From: Pandoraea faecigallinarum | GTDB taxonomy: Bacteria; Pseudomonadota; Gammaproteobacteria; Burkholderiales; Burkholderiaceae | Assembly (NCBI RefSeq): GCF_001029105.3 | Contig: NZ_CP011807.3 | Coordinates: forward strand, 1,674,001-1,738,000 | Reading direction: 5' to 3' | Length of the DNA: 64,000 nucleotides | In this document: positions 25,298 to 34,120 of the stretch, one piece after another | Layout of the letters: each line of letters opens with the position of its first letter | How positions within the stretch are numbered: position 1 is the stretch's first letter | The notes under the pieces: model-generated | What the model saw: only the letters and a program-made list of their open reading frames with translations | Databases searched by the model: none | Told to the model about the DNA's origin: nothing | Made by a program: the position numbers and the translations under genes

Positions 25298-25747
25298 TTA
25301 CTGCGACAGGCGGTTCGGGGTGTCGTGAATTTCGAAATAAGTCTGGAACGCGACGGCAAGACCGACCATCATCAGCATGGCGCCCACAAACAACGACACA
25401 CTGACGATGATCACGGCGATCCAGCCGGAGCGGGACTTGTTCGCAACGTGGGTATTGAACTGGGCGTTCCAGCGCTCGTCGGGGCGCAGTCCGTAGACGA
25501 TCGCCGCGAGAAAGGCGGAAAACAGCGAGATGGCGCCCAGAATCGTCAATACCCAGCCCGCGAGGGAATGCAGTTCGCTCGTTACCAGAAGACCCCAGCC
25601 GGCCACGCCGCATGCCGAACCCACAATGTGGGCCCAGCCGAAGCGATCGCGCAGGCCATACAAATAGAAGCGATGCAGGCCGAGTGTGCCGAACAGCATG
25701 GCCAGGCCGGCGGTCAGGGTCTTGGATTTATAAGCGACTGCGTTCAT
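25298..25747 (-). CDS. TM2-domain membrane protein
   Basis: The 149-residue protein has the TM2 domain (residues about 8-60, AGLAMLFGTLGLHRFYLYGLRDRFGWAHIV; the GxxGxHRFYLG-like motif) and further hydrophobic segments, about four in all. TM2 proteins sit in the inner membrane; function is not known. It is nested between the META lipoprotein gene (nine bases upstream) and the DUF2520 gene. Confidence 0.8.
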   Translation of the reverse strand: MNAVAYKSKTLTAGLAMLFGTLGLHRFYLYGLRDRFGWAHIVGSACGVAGWGLLVTSELHSLAGWVLTILGAISLFSAFLAAIVYGLRPDERWNAQFNTHVANKSRSGWIAVIIVSVSLFVGAMLMMVGLAVAFQTYFEIHDTPNRLSQ

Positions 25748-25756
25748 TTGGAATCG

Positions 25757-26566
25757 TTATCGGGCAGGCGTTTCGCGAAGGACTTCGACAAGCGTCCAGC
25801 GCATGTTCGACGCGTCGGCGGGCGGATTGGCGACCGGTTCGCCGTGAATTTTCACGCGATATTCTACGCCGGGCTTCCACTCGAAGCCATCGATGTGGGC
25901 GTACCACAGTTCCCATTGCGATTTTCCGGTGTCATCGGCAGGGCGCACGCGCAAGCACTTGCGCGGAGCGACGCCCATGCAATCCGCCATCTGCGAGTCG
26001 ATATCGAGAATGCGGTCCTCCGTCTTCGTTGCCCGGCTCGTGTCTGCCACCGTACGGTTGAGCAGCGTTTGCGAGGCATAAGTCAGCGTCTCGCCGTTCG
26101 GTGCACTCAGAATCAACTGCGTGTCGCGGCGCTCAAAGCGAGTCACGCTCGGAAGGGTTTTCAGATAGCGGGTCTCGAATGCCATGGAATCCGCGCATGC
26201 CATTCGCGTCGCGGCAGGGGCCTGGATGGTGACTTGCCCCTTGGCCGGACCGATCGTGTACTGGCCGAAAATTCGATTGCAGCCGCCGGTGCCGGAGAAG
26301 GCGCCCTTGTCGTTGAACGTCAGATTGATCACGCGGCCTTCGGGCATGCTCGGCGCATCGCTTGCGCCCTCCCATTTCACCAGTTGCCAAGTGCCGAGAA
26401 TGTCGGCGGGTGCCGTCGCGGCAGCCGTGCTATCGGTCTCTGAGGGTGGTTTTGCACCACCTCCCGACGGCGCAGCGCACCCCGCAAGCATGGCGGCGGG
26501 AATTAGCAGGGTCGCCAACGACGTGGCGAACGAGGAAGGCAGGAACGAGAGCAGGCGTTGAGTCAT
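25757..26566 (-). CDS. META and DUF4377 domain lipoprotein
   Basis: The 269-residue lipoprotein has signal MTQRLLSFLPSSF...AAMLAGC, with a classic LAGC lipobox and Cys30 as the lipidated residue. Residues about 55-165 are a META domain (GTWQLVKWEG...FSGTGGCNRIFGQY) like that of HslJ, and residues about 185-265 are a DUF4377 domain (QMADCMGVAPRKCLRVR). HslJ-type proteins are linked to novobiocin resistance and heat shock, but the role is not settled. The start at ATG 26566 is taken to fit the lipoprotein signal; the frame is open further upstream without support. Confidence 0.85.
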   Translation of the reverse strand: MTQRLLSFLPSSFATSLATLLIPAAMLAGCAAPSGGGAKPPSETDSTAAATAPADILGTWQLVKWEGASDAPSMPEGRVINLTFNDKGAFSGTGGCNRIFGQYTIGPAKGQVTIQAPAATRMACADSMAFETRYLKTLPSVTRFERRDTQLILSAPNGETLTYASQTLLNRTVADTSRATKTEDRILDIDSQMADCMGVAPRKCLRVRPADDTGKSQWELWYAHIDGFEWKPGVEYRVKIHGEPVANPPADASNMRWTLVEVLRETPAR

Positions 26567-26750
26567 GATTTTGTCTGGGCGTAGTTGCGGAGAGGGCAGG
26601 GACGGCCGAAATATCTCGTTGAACAGCGGGTGGTTTGTTCCAACGGTGCCGTGAGTACCATGACCCGTTGACCGAGGGCACAGCGGGACAGTTCCTTGCG
26701 TAGGGCTGAGGACATTTCCCAATGGGGCGCATGGACTCTCATGGATGGCC

Positions 26751-27878
26751 TCAGGGCTTGCGGTACGTAATGCGATATATCGCACCGGCGTAGTCATCAC
26801 TAATTAGCAGTGAGCCGTCCGGTAACGTCAACAGGTCGAGGGGGCGGCCCCACACGGCATCGTCGTCACTCAGCCAGCCCTGTGCAAAGACATCTTGCTT
26901 CGCCACTTCGCCCTTTGCATCCAGCGTAATGCGCACAACCCGATAACCGACCTTGCTGCTGCGATTCCATGAACCGTGCTCCGCAATAAAGATACTCCCC
27001 TGATATTCCGCGGGGAATTGCTTTCCTATATAGAAGCGCATGCCGAGGGCCGCGACGTGCGCGCCAAGTTTCGCTTTTGGGGGTGCGAAGCTGCGGCATG
27101 CCTTCTCGCGACCGAAGTCGGGGTCCGCGATGTCGCCCGCGTGGCAGTAGGGAAACCCAAAGTGCTCGCCGACGGTGCTCAGCCGGTTCAACTCGTCGTC
27201 GGGGACGTCGTCGCCCAGCGAATCGCGGCCGTTGTCGGTGAACCATAGACTGCGTGTGCCCGGCTGCCAGTCGAATCCCACGGTATTGCGCACGCCACGG
27301 GCGACGACGCGCCAATCGGTGCCATCCGGTTTCATGCTCCCGATTATCGCGTAGCGATTTTCGTCTCGTTGGCATGCATTACAGGGCGCGCCCACGCCCA
27401 CATACAGGCGCTGATCGGGACCGAAAGAGATGTACCGCCAGCCGTGGTGCGTGTCGGACGGAAGTTTGTCGTAGACCGTTGCCGGCTTACCGGGATTGTC
27501 CAGGTGCGCTTCGATATCGTCGAGTTTGACGATGCGCGACACGGCCGAAATATATAGTGTCCCGTTACGCATGGCGACGCCGACAGGCATGTCGAGGCCC
27601 GAGGCAACCGTGCGAACCTTGGCGGCATAGGCCCGTGAGGGGTCGAGGGTGATGGCGTAGACATTGCCCTGGGCGCGGCTTCCGACAAATAGCGTGCCCT
27701 TGGGGCCTAGCACCATGCCTCGCGCGCCGGGCACCTGATCGGAGAGAACTTCGACGTGAAAACCCGGCAGCAGGGACAGCCGTTCGATCGGAAGGGCGTC
27801 GCGTGCGGCAGTGAGTTGAGCGGCGCACAGGAGTGTCGCGCCGAGAAGGAGTCGCCATCCATCGGGAAATCGTCGCAT
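26751..27878 (-). CDS. PQQ-dependent sugar (sorbosone-type) dehydrogenase, secreted
   Basis: The 375-residue protein has a Sec signal peptide ([25 protein letters not shown]) and a beta-propeller of the PQQ-dependent soluble glucose / L-sorbosone dehydrogenase family. Typical phrases are [94 protein letters not shown] and [27 protein letters not shown]. The enzyme oxidises sugars in the periplasm. It needs PQQ, whose synthesis genes are not in the window. It is upstream of the META lipoprotein gene with a 184-base gap and is probably a separate unit. Confidence 0.82.
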   Translation of the reverse strand: MRRFPDGWRLLLGATLLCAAQLTAARDALPIERLSLLPGFHVEVLSDQVPGARGMVLGPKGTLFVGSRAQGNVYAITLDPSRAYAAKVRTVASGLDMPVGVAMRNGTLYISAVSRIVKLDDIEAHLDNPGKPATVYDKLPSDTHHGWRYISFGPDQRLYVGVGAPCNACQRDENRYAIIGSMKPDGTDWRVVARGVRNTVGFDWQPGTRSLWFTDNGRDSLGDDVPDDELNRLSTVGEHFGFPYCHAGDIADPDFGREKACRSFAPPKAKLGAHVAALGMRFYIGKQFPAEYQGSIFIAEHGSWNRSSKVGYRVVRITLDAKGEVAKQDVFAQGWLSDDDAVWGRPLDLLTLPDGSLLISDDYAGAIYRITYRKP

Positions 27879-28006
27879 TCAGGACTCGCTTCACGCAAAA
27901 GGATGCGTGCATTGTAGACCAGCGCTTGCTGGGGCGTGGCGCCGCCGCACAAGTGGCCCAATACTGGCGCGGCTCGGCGGGACGTCCTTCCCATTTGGCG
28001 AAGTGT

Positions 28007-28035
28007 TTGTTTTGACGAGGATTTTGCGCTATAAT
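28007..28035 (+). promoter_or_regulatory. Promoter of the rpsP operon
   Basis: TTGTTT (28007-28012) and a perfect TATAAT (28030-28035) are spaced 17 bases apart, 46 bases before rpsP. A consensus-like TTGACG also occurs (28012-28017) but is too close to the -10 element. Confidence 0.75.
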
Positions 28036-28080
28036 CACGCGTTTTCTGTCCGAACACTTCTGGATTCACAAGGATTTAAT

Positions 28081-28332
28081 ATGGTCGTTATCCGCCTGGC
28101 TCGCGGCGGCGCGAAGAAGCGCCCGTTCTACAACATCGTTGCAACCGACTCGCGTAACCGCCGCGATGGCCGCTTCATCGAGCGTATCGGCTTCTACAAT
28201 CCGGTCGCTGCCGAAGGCACGGAAGGTCTGCGTATTGCTCAAGACCGTCTGACGTACTGGCAAGGCGTTGGCGCACAACTGTCGCCGACCGTGGCTCGTC
28301 TGATCAAGCAAGGCGCCAAGGCGGCTGCCTAA
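28081..28332 (+). CDS. rpsP: 30S ribosomal protein S16
   Basis: The 83-residue protein begins [41 protein letters not shown], which is unmistakably S16, a structural protein needed for 30S assembly. It is the first gene of the conserved rpsP-rimM-trmD-rplS operon. ATG 28081 is chosen as the family start; AGGA lies ten bases upstream. Confidence 0.98.
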   Translation: MVVIRLARGGAKKRPFYNIVATDSRNRRDGRFIERIGFYNPVAAEGTEGLRIAQDRLTYWQGVGAQLSPTVARLIKQGAKAAA

Positions 28333-28392
28333 GCTTTCAGATAGTCGAGTTGTACGCATTGCTGTCGGTTTGCCGATGGCATGAGAATTGAA

Positions 28393-28434
28393 CGGCGGTG
28401 CCTGTTCCTGAGTGATCCGGAGCAGGCACCGCCG
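28393..28434 (+). promoter_or_regulatory. Strong hairpin between rpsP and rimM
   Basis: CGGCGGTGCCTG (28393-28404) pairs with CAGGCACCGCCG (28423-28434), 12 perfect base pairs extended by about four more on the loop side. There is no following T-tract, so it is not a terminator. It covers a GTG codon (28434) that could otherwise serve as a rimM start. It may slow RNA decay or lower rimM expression relative to the ribosomal protein genes. Confidence 0.7.
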
Positions 28435-28460
28435 TGTGTACGTCACAAGGTTGGATTGGC

Positions 28461-29102
28461 ATGGTTCGTTCCGCACGTGAGCGGGTACCGCTGAAGATCG
28501 GTGCTGAAGCGCGTCGCGCCTCCGGCATGCGCGCGGAGCAGGTGCTCGCCCCGGTAACCGAGGTTCCGGACGATCTCGTCGAGCTTGGTTACATCGGCGA
28601 TGCCTACGGGATTCGCGGTTGGATCAAGGTGCAGCCGCACACGGGAGAGGGCGAAGGCCTTTTGTCCGCAGACTGCTGGTACTTCCGTCGTCCCGGCGAA
28701 TCGGCCTATACCAAGGCCAACGTGCTTTATAGCCGAGGGCACTCAGGGACCGTTGTTGCGCAATTGCGCGGCAGCGAGAACCGTACTGCTGCCGAAGCGC
28801 TCAAGGGCCTTCAGGTCTGGGTGCCGCGCAGTGCATTTCCGACTGCCGGGGAAGACGAGTTCTACTGGGTCGACCTTATTGGTGCTCAGGTGACGAATTT
28901 GCAGGACGAACGGCTTGGCAAGGTCGTGGGGCTGCTCGATAACGGCGTGCACACGGTGTTGCGTGTGGCGTACGACGTGCCCGCCATCGACGACAAGCCG
29001 GCGAAAACCGCCGAGCGGTTGATTCCGTTCGTTGGCCAGTATATCCAGATCGTTGACACCAAAGCCGGGCGCATTGTGGCCGACTGGGGGCTCGATTACT
29101 GA
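28461..29102 (+). CDS. rimM: Ribosome maturation factor RimM
   Basis: This protein has 213 residues from ATG 28461. The N-terminal RimM domain starts LVELGYIGDAYGIRGWIKVQPHT and the C-terminal PRC-barrel domain carries EFYWVDLIGAQVTN...GKVVGLLDNGVHTVLRV and ends IPFVGQYIQIVDTKAGRIVADWGLDY. RimM binds S19 and assists 30S assembly and 16S processing. The start is uncertain: GTG at 28434 has GGAG upstream but lies in a stable hairpin; ATG 28461 is preferred but has a weak Shine-Dalgarno. It is in the rpsP operon. Confidence 0.92.
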   Translation: MVRSARERVPLKIGAEARRASGMRAEQVLAPVTEVPDDLVELGYIGDAYGIRGWIKVQPHTGEGEGLLSADCWYFRRPGESAYTKANVLYSRGHSGTVVAQLRGSENRTAAEALKGLQVWVPRSAFPTAGEDEFYWVDLIGAQVTNLQDERLGKVVGLLDNGVHTVLRVAYDVPAIDDKPAKTAERLIPFVGQYIQIVDTKAGRIVADWGLDY

Positions 29103-29171
29103 AGTGCCGATTGTACCGATTGACCGCCCGGTCGTTATTGCGTCCGGGCTCCACTGGACGGAACCGGTTTG

Positions 29172-29942
29172 ATGCAGTTCGACGTCGTCACGCTCTTTCC
29201 CGAAATGTTTCGGGCACTGACCGACTGGGGCGTCACCAGCCGGGCGCTCAAGCAGTCGCGCTACGGTTTGCGGTTTTGGAATCCGCGTGATTTCACGCAC
29301 AACAACTACCGCACGATCGACGATCGGCCGTATGGTGGAGGCCCTGGCATGGTGATGCTTGCCAAGCCGCTGGACGACGCGATTGCCGCCGCAAAGGCCG
29401 CTCAGGCGCAAGCCGGTGTGCCGCGTGGCCGGGTGCTGTTGATGTCGCCGCAAGGCAAACCGCTGACGCATCGCCGGGTGGTGGAGTTGCGTGAGCAGGA
29501 GCAGGGGCTGATTCTGCTCTGCGGCCGTTATGAAGCCATCGATCAGCGTTTGATCGATCGTGTCGTGGATGAAGAGATCAGCGTCGGCGATTTCGTGCTG
29601 TCCGGCGGTGAGTTGCCGGCGATGGCGCTGATGGATTCGCTGATTCGACTGCTGCCAGGCGCGCTCAACGACGAGCAGTCCGCGGAGCAGGACAGTTTCG
29701 TCAACGGTTTGCTCGACTGCCCGCATTACACGCGGCCGGAAGAATACGAAGGCGTGCGCGTGCCCGATGTCTTGTTAGGCGGGCACCACGCGGAGATTGA
29801 AAAATGGCGGCGCCGCGAGGCGTTGGCCAATACCTGGCGCAAGCGTCCCGACTTGATCGAGAGCGCACGCGCCAACGGATTGCTCAGTCGTGCCGATGAG
29901 GCATGGTTGGCAAGCCTGCGGGCCGATACGTCGGCCAAGTAG
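29172..29942 (+). CDS. trmD: tRNA (guanine-37-N1)-methyltransferase
   Basis: The 256-residue SPOUT-fold enzyme makes m1G37 in tRNAs, preventing +1 frameshifts. Clear motifs are [13 protein letters not shown] at the start, [32 protein letters not shown] and the SAM-binding knot region [16 protein letters not shown], then [30 protein letters not shown]. The start is ATG 29172; an in-frame TTG one codon before it is unlikely. It lies in the rpsP operon, 69 bases after rimM. Confidence 0.97.
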   Translation: MQFDVVTLFPEMFRALTDWGVTSRALKQSRYGLRFWNPRDFTHNNYRTIDDRPYGGGPGMVMLAKPLDDAIAAAKAAQAQAGVPRGRVLLMSPQGKPLTHRRVVELREQEQGLILLCGRYEAIDQRLIDRVVDEEISVGDFVLSGGELPAMALMDSLIRLLPGALNDEQSAEQDSFVNGLLDCPHYTRPEEYEGVRVPDVLLGGHHAEIEKWRRREALANTWRKRPDLIESARANGLLSRADEAWLASLRADTSAK

Positions 29943-30044
29943 GTTCGGATGTCGTCATGGGGACGGCATTCGGTTTGACCCCATCCTCTGTCGGGGCCGG
30001 CTCGCCGGTATATAACGTCGACACGATGGCACAAGGAGTGGTAA

Positions 30045-30431
30045 ATGAATCTGATCGCCAAGATCGAGCAAGAAGAAATCGCGCGTCTGACCGCGAACAA
30101 GACGATCCCCGAATTCGCCCCGGGCGACACCGTGATCGTCAACGTGAACGTGGTTGAAGGTAACCGCAAGCGCGTTCAGGCCTACGAAGGCGTCGTGATC
30201 GCCAAGCGTAACCGCGGCCTGAACTCGGGCTTCATCGTTCGCAAGATTTCGTCGGGTGAAGGCGTTGAGCGTACGTTCCAGACGTACTCGCCGCTGATCG
30301 CCAGCATCGAAGTCAAGCGTCGTGGTGACGTTCGTCGCGCCAAGCTGTACTACCTGCGCGAGCGTTCGGGCAAGTCGGCACGTATCAAGGAAAAGCTCAC
30401 GTTCAAGAGCAAGCCTGCCGCCGCCGAGTAA
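30045..30431 (+). CDS. rplS: 50S ribosomal protein L19
   Basis: The 128-residue protein begins [15 protein letters not shown] and continues with [46 protein letters not shown], typical of L19, which sits at the 30S-50S interface. AAGGAG lies before the ATG. It is the last gene of the rpsP operon, with a strong terminator after it. Confidence 0.98.
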   Translation: MNLIAKIEQEEIARLTANKTIPEFAPGDTVIVNVNVVEGNRKRVQAYEGVVIAKRNRGLNSGFIVRKISSGEGVERTFQTYSPLIASIEVKRRGDVRRAKLYYLRERSGKSARIKEKLTFKSKPAAAE

Positions 30432-30486
30432 GTCGGACGCTGCTACGCTTGGCGACCTGTGGCCGGGCGCAGCAAAAGCTGCATGG

Positions 30487-30512
30487 AAAAGCACCCTTCG
30501 GGGTGCTTTTTT
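30487..30512 (+). terminator. Rho-independent terminator of rpsP operon
   Basis: AAAAGCACCC-TTCG-GGGTGCTTTT is a 10-bp UUCG-capped stem followed by TT and TCG, 55 bases after rplS. Confidence 0.95.
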
Positions 30513-30692
30513 CGTTCTGCTATATCGCGCTTCGTCGCATTACATCGTGCGGCATCGCTTCGATACCGATGCCGCAGCGCGTCATGAATCGGGTATGCCG
30601 CGAATTGCCATGGGAATCGCATTTTCTTCGCGTGTACGCGTTTTCAGCTTCCTCGCTAAAATAGTGAGGTTTTCTACCTTGCAAAGGTCTAC

Positions 30693-31379
30693 GTGGCCCC
30701 ACCCCTCATCCTGCATCCTGAAGCGTTACCCATCGTCGCGACGGGCGAGGGTGAGCCTGCGGTGCCGGCAGAGCGGTTGACTCCCGCAGCGCTGCGAGAC
30801 CGTTTGGCCAGTCCCCCGATCTGGACGCCGGAGTCGGGCGTCGTAGAACCGGCTTCCCCCTCGATGTTCACCCCACGCGCCGCCGCGGTCCTCGTACCTC
30901 TGGTGATGCGGCCGCATGGTACGACAGTGCTCCTCACGAAGCGGACCCAGCATCTGAGCACGCACGCCGGCCAGGTGAGCTTTCCCGGTGGTAGCCGCGA
31001 GCCCGACGACCCCACGCCGGTTGCGACCGCCTTGCGCGAATCGAACGAGGAAATCGGGCTGGATGCGGGGGCCGTGGAAGTCATCGGCAGTTTGCCCGAC
31101 TACGTCACGGGCACGGGGTTTCGGGTGGCGCCGGTCGTCGGACTGGTCAAGCCGCCGTTCGATCTCGTCGCCGATACTGGCGAGGTGGATGAGATATTCG
31201 AAGTGCCACTGGATTTTCTGATGAATCCGGCGCACCACCAGATTCGCGTCTTCAACTATCAGGTCGGGGAGCGCCGCTTTTACGCGATGCCCTATCCGAA
31301 GCCGGCCGGTGGCGAGTATTTCATTTGGGGTGCGACGGCCGGCATGCTGCGTAATTTCTACCAGCTTTTGCGGGCCTGA
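30693..31379 (+). CDS. nudL: Nudix hydrolase, CoA pyrophosphatase type (NudL)
   Basis: The 228-residue Nudix protein carries the box FPGGSREPDDPTPVATALRESNEEIGL (G-x5-E-x7-RE-x2-EE-x-G) together with the CoA pyrophosphatase-type element LTKRTQHLSTHAGQVSFPGG just before it (UPF0035 motif). It should split CoA and CoA derivatives to phosphopantetheine plus 3',5'-ADP. It begins with GTG, with AAGG six bases upstream. Its position between rplS and the CobD-like gene is conserved in Burkholderia. The specificity is inferred from the family motif. Confidence 0.9.
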   Translation: MAPPLILHPEALPIVATGEGEPAVPAERLTPAALRDRLASPPIWTPESGVVEPASPSMFTPRAAAVLVPLVMRPHGTTVLLTKRTQHLSTHAGQVSFPGGSREPDDPTPVATALRESNEEIGLDAGAVEVIGSLPDYVTGTGFRVAPVVGLVKPPFDLVADTGEVDEIFEVPLDFLMNPAHHQIRVFNYQVGERRFYAMPYPKPAGGEYFIWGATAGMLRNFYQLLRA

Positions 31380-31514
31380 CGCAAAACACCATCCAATCCC
31401 GCGGACTGCACGCCCCAACGATGCAGTGAGCGCGTCGCTGAGGCGCATGGGGCGGGCATTTGCGAGAAGCTGTGCTATCGTTACACCATTCCGTCTGGCG
31501 ATCCGATAGCACGC

Positions 31515-32453
31515 ATGACATTCTTCTCGGTACTCCTCGCGCTGATCCTCGAGCAGGTGCGTGCCCTCTCCACGCAAAACCCGGTCTACAACCTGATTCG
31601 CTCCCACGCGACACACACTTCGCAGTCGTTTGACGCCGGTGCACCGCGTCATGGCGTGCTCGCCTGGCTGGTCGTCGTCGTGCCGTTCGTGCTCGCTGTC
31701 GGCGTTATCTATTATCTGCTGATGCGGATCAACATCTTCCTGGGTTTCGCCTGGAACGTGCTGATCGTCTATCTGACGATGGGTTTTCGCCAGTTCAGCC
31801 ACTATTTCACCGACATTCACGTTGCGTTGAATAACGACAACGTCAACGAAGCGCGGGAAATCCTCCGCCAATGGATTGGCATCGACACTGTCGACATGCC
31901 GGTGGACGAAATCGTGCGCCATACGCTGTTGCATGCCGTGATTGCCTCGCATCGTCACGTTTTCGGTGTGTTTTTCTGGTTCTTGATGCCGATCGGTCCG
32001 GCGGGGGCGGTGTTGTATCGGCTTGCGGAATACCTCTCGCGCCGGTGGACGGAAGCCGTACCGGATCGCAGCCCCGCATTCGGCGCGTTCGCGCGAAAGG
32101 CGTTCTACGTGATCGATTGGGTACCGGCACGACTCACCGCGATTGGCTTTGCGATCGTCGGCAATTTCGAGGATGCGATCTACGCGTGGCGTCACTACGC
32201 GAAGCAATGGCCGAACGAGAACGAGGGCATTCTGCTGGCGGCCGGCAGCGGTGCGTTGGGCGCACGCCTCACCGGGCCGTTGGCTGAAGTTTCCAGCGTC
32301 GACGCGCTCAACCAGGGTGATGATGCAGTACTGCCCGTGGGAAGCGAATGCACGCCGCGTACCTTGCAAGCCGCGGTGGGGCTGGTTTGGCGCGCGGTAC
32401 TGCTGTGGATGCTGCTTTTGCTCCTGCTGACCCTGGCGGTCTGGCTCGGCTAA
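31515..32453 (+). CDS. CobD/CbiB-family membrane protein
   Basis: The 312-residue protein has several membrane segments (residues about 45-90, 150-175, 288-311) and CbiB-type phrases (LALILEQVRAL at the start, ARLTAIGFAIVGNFEDAIYAWR). True CobD/CbiB attaches aminopropanol to cobyric acid. This shorter, divergent form is common in betaproteobacteria outside cobalamin clusters, and no cobalamin genes are near, so the role may differ. Its 3' end was followed by a bidirectional terminator now split by an insertion sequence. Confidence 0.78.
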   Translation: MTFFSVLLALILEQVRALSTQNPVYNLIRSHATHTSQSFDAGAPRHGVLAWLVVVVPFVLAVGVIYYLLMRINIFLGFAWNVLIVYLTMGFRQFSHYFTDIHVALNNDNVNEAREILRQWIGIDTVDMPVDEIVRHTLLHAVIASHRHVFGVFFWFLMPIGPAGAVLYRLAEYLSRRWTEAVPDRSPAFGAFARKAFYVIDWVPARLTAIGFAIVGNFEDAIYAWRHYAKQWPNENEGILLAAGSGALGARLTGPLAEVSSVDALNQGDDAVLPVGSECTPRTLQAAVGLVWRAVLLWMLLLLLLTLAVWLG

Positions 32454-32482
32454 CGCACCCGTCGCGCCATTACAAAGAAAAA

Positions 32483-32498
32483 CCCCGCAAACGCGGGG
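32483..32498. repeat. Left target-site duplication (terminator hairpin copy)
   Basis: CCCCGCAAACGCGGGG, a 6-4-6 palindrome, is repeated exactly at 34071-34086. It is preceded by AAAGAAAAA, so this copy keeps a U-tract only for the minus strand. Confidence 0.92.
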
Positions 32499-32511
32499 TC
32501 AGATTGCTGAC

Positions 32512-32544
32512 AAACCCTCGCCAAGTGCGAGGGTTTTGTTTTTT
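32512..32544 (+). terminator. Inward-facing terminator at left end of the IS
   Basis: AAACCCTCGC-CAAGT-GCGAGGGTTT is a 10-bp stem followed by TGTTTTTT. It stops transcripts entering from the CobD-like gene before they reach the transposase gene, which starts ten bases later. Confidence 0.9.
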
Positions 32545-32553
32545 AATAGCAGG

Positions 32554-34020
32554 ATGCTAAAGATCCCGACGCCCACGCAGCACGAACTCGAGATGGTGAC
32601 GCTCGAGGAACTCGTGCCGAAGGACCACCTGCTGCGCCAGATCGACGCGGCAGTGGATTTCGAATTCATCCGCGAAAAGGTCGCGCATCTGTACTGCGCA
32701 GACAACGGTCGTCCGGCGCTCGATCCGGTGGTGATGTTCAAGCTGCTGTTCATCGGCTACCTGTTTGGAGTGCGCAGTGAGCGGCAGTTGATGCGCGAGG
32801 TCCAGGTCAACGTCGCCTATCGGTGGTTCGCCCGGTTTCGGCTGACCGACAAGGTGCCGGATGCGTCGACGTTCTCACAGAATCGCCGCCGACGCTTCAC
32901 GGACACGACGGTGTATCAGGAGATCTTCGACGAGATCGTGCGCCAGGCGATGGGCCGTGGTCTGGTCGATGGCCGGGTGCTGTACACCGACAGCACGCAC
33001 CTGAAAGCCAACGCGAACAAGAACAAATTCGACGTGGTAAAGCTGGAACAGACGCCTGCGGCCTATCTGGAGAAGCTCAATGCGGCAGTGGATGCGGACC
33101 GGGCCGCGCATGGCAAGAAGCCGCTGAATCGCGACGGCGATGAGCCGCCGTCGAGCAAGGACACCAAGATTAGCCGGACCGATCCGGACAGCGGCTACAT
33201 GGTGCGGGACGACAAGCCGAAGGGGTTCTTCTATCTGGACCACCGCACGGTGGACGCGAAGCACGCGATCATCACCGATACGCATGTGACGCCGGCCTCG
33301 GTGCACGACAGCCAGCCGTATCTGGAGCGGCTGGATCGACAGCGCGAGCGCTTCGAGTTCAAGGTGGAAGCGGTGGGGCTGGATGCTGGCTACTTCACGC
33401 CGGCGGTGTGCCAGGGGCTCGAGGAGCGGGAGATTGCCGGGGTGATGGGCTATCGCACGCCGAACCACAAGCCGGGGCTGTTCTACAAACGGCAGTTCCA
33501 GTACGACGCGTACCGCAACGAGTACGTGTGCCCGCAGGGACAGGCGCTGCCGTACAGCACGACTAACCGGCTCGGCTATCGGGAATACAAATCCGATGCT
33601 CGGATATGCCGGTGCTGCCCGGTACGAGCACAGTGCACGAACAGTGCCAACGCGGTGAAGGTGGTGACGCGCCATGTCTGGGAGCGCGCCAAGGAGCGGG
33701 TGGATGCGAGGCGGCTGAGCGAGTGGGGGCGACGCATTTACGCGCGGCGCAAGGAGACGGTGGAACGCAGCTTCGCCGATGCCAAGCAACTGCATGGGCA
33801 TCGCTATGCGCGCATGCGCGGGCTGCGCAAGGTGGCCGAGCAGTGCTTGTTGGCTGCGGCGGCGCAGAACATCAAGAAAATTGCGATGCTGGTGGCGCGC
33901 CTACGGGCGCGTTTAGGCGAGCGTTCGTACCTCTGGCGCCCGTTTCGGTGGCTCATGAGCGTCCTGAGGGCTTGTCTCTCAATGTGCGCGCCCTTACGCT
34001 GCCCATTCGCCCTTGCCTAA
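32554..34020 (+). CDS. IS1182-family transposase
   Basis: The 488-residue DDE transposase has an N-terminal DUF772-type domain (VPKDHLLRQIDAAVDFEFI...VMFKLLFIGYLFGVRSERQLMREVQVNVAYRWFARF), then catalytic aspartates in VLYTDSTHLKAN and VGLDAGYFTPAV, and the catalytic glutamate in RRKETVERSFADAKQLHGHRYARMRG. A cysteine pair region (CRCCPVRAQC) precedes the last block. ATG 32554 is used as start; AGCAGG is just upstream. The reading frame is intact, so the element may be active. Confidence 0.93.
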   Translation: MLKIPTPTQHELEMVTLEELVPKDHLLRQIDAAVDFEFIREKVAHLYCADNGRPALDPVVMFKLLFIGYLFGVRSERQLMREVQVNVAYRWFARFRLTDKVPDASTFSQNRRRRFTDTTVYQEIFDEIVRQAMGRGLVDGRVLYTDSTHLKANANKNKFDVVKLEQTPAAYLEKLNAAVDADRAAHGKKPLNRDGDEPPSSKDTKISRTDPDSGYMVRDDKPKGFFYLDHRTVDAKHAIITDTHVTPASVHDSQPYLERLDRQRERFEFKVEAVGLDAGYFTPAVCQGLEEREIAGVMGYRTPNHKPGLFYKRQFQYDAYRNEYVCPQGQALPYSTTNRLGYREYKSDARICRCCPVRAQCTNSANAVKVVTRHVWERAKERVDARRLSEWGRRIYARRKETVERSFADAKQLHGHRYARMRGLRKVAEQCLLAAAAQNIKKIAMLVARLRARLGERSYLWRPFRWLMSVLRACLSMCAPLRCPFALA

Positions 34021-34025
34021 AAGCC

Positions 34026-34056
34026 AAAAACCCCTCGCTCCGAAAAACGAGGGGTT
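34026..34056 (-). terminator. Inward-facing terminator at right end of the IS
   Basis: On the minus strand AACCCCTCG / CGAGGGGTT (9 bp, 10-base loop) is followed by TTTGGCTTTT. It stops rsgA transcripts entering the IS from the right. On the plus strand no T-tract follows, so it does not end the transposase transcript. Confidence 0.82.
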
Positions 34057-34070
34057 CGTCAGCAATCTGA

Positions 34071-34086
34071 CCCCGCAAACGCGGGG
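34071..34086. repeat. Right target-site duplication (terminator hairpin copy)
   Basis: Exact second copy of CCCCGCAAACGCGGGG. It is followed by TTTTTTGTTG, so it is still a complete terminator for the plus strand and would end the transposase transcript. Confidence 0.92.
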
Positions 34087-34120
34087 TTTTTTGTTGCCCG
34101 ATGCCGCAACCTCTCACCAC

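Larger units (their letters stand above)
32499..34070 (+). mobile_element. IS1182-family insertion sequence, complete (1572 bp)
   Basis: The element is bounded by inverted repeats: TCAGATTGCTGAC at the left (32499-32511) and the exact complement at the right (34058-34070), with partial identity continuing inward. It is flanked by a 16-bp direct repeat, the palindromic core of a rho-independent terminator. It encodes one full-length DDE transposase and looks intact. Each end has an inward-facing terminator hairpin. It separates the CobD-like gene from rsgA, which are adjacent convergent genes in relatives. Confidence 0.93.

Noticed and set aside
24152-26443. 763-codon open frame on the plus strand after the LexA box
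   Set aside because: Antisense to three plausible genes (DUF2520, TM2, META lipoprotein). Only its first part next to the LexA box is kept as a low-interest finding.
31515-32453. Cobalamin biosynthesis locus
   Set aside because: A single divergent CobD/CbiB-like gene without any other cobalamin gene; the pathway role is not supported.
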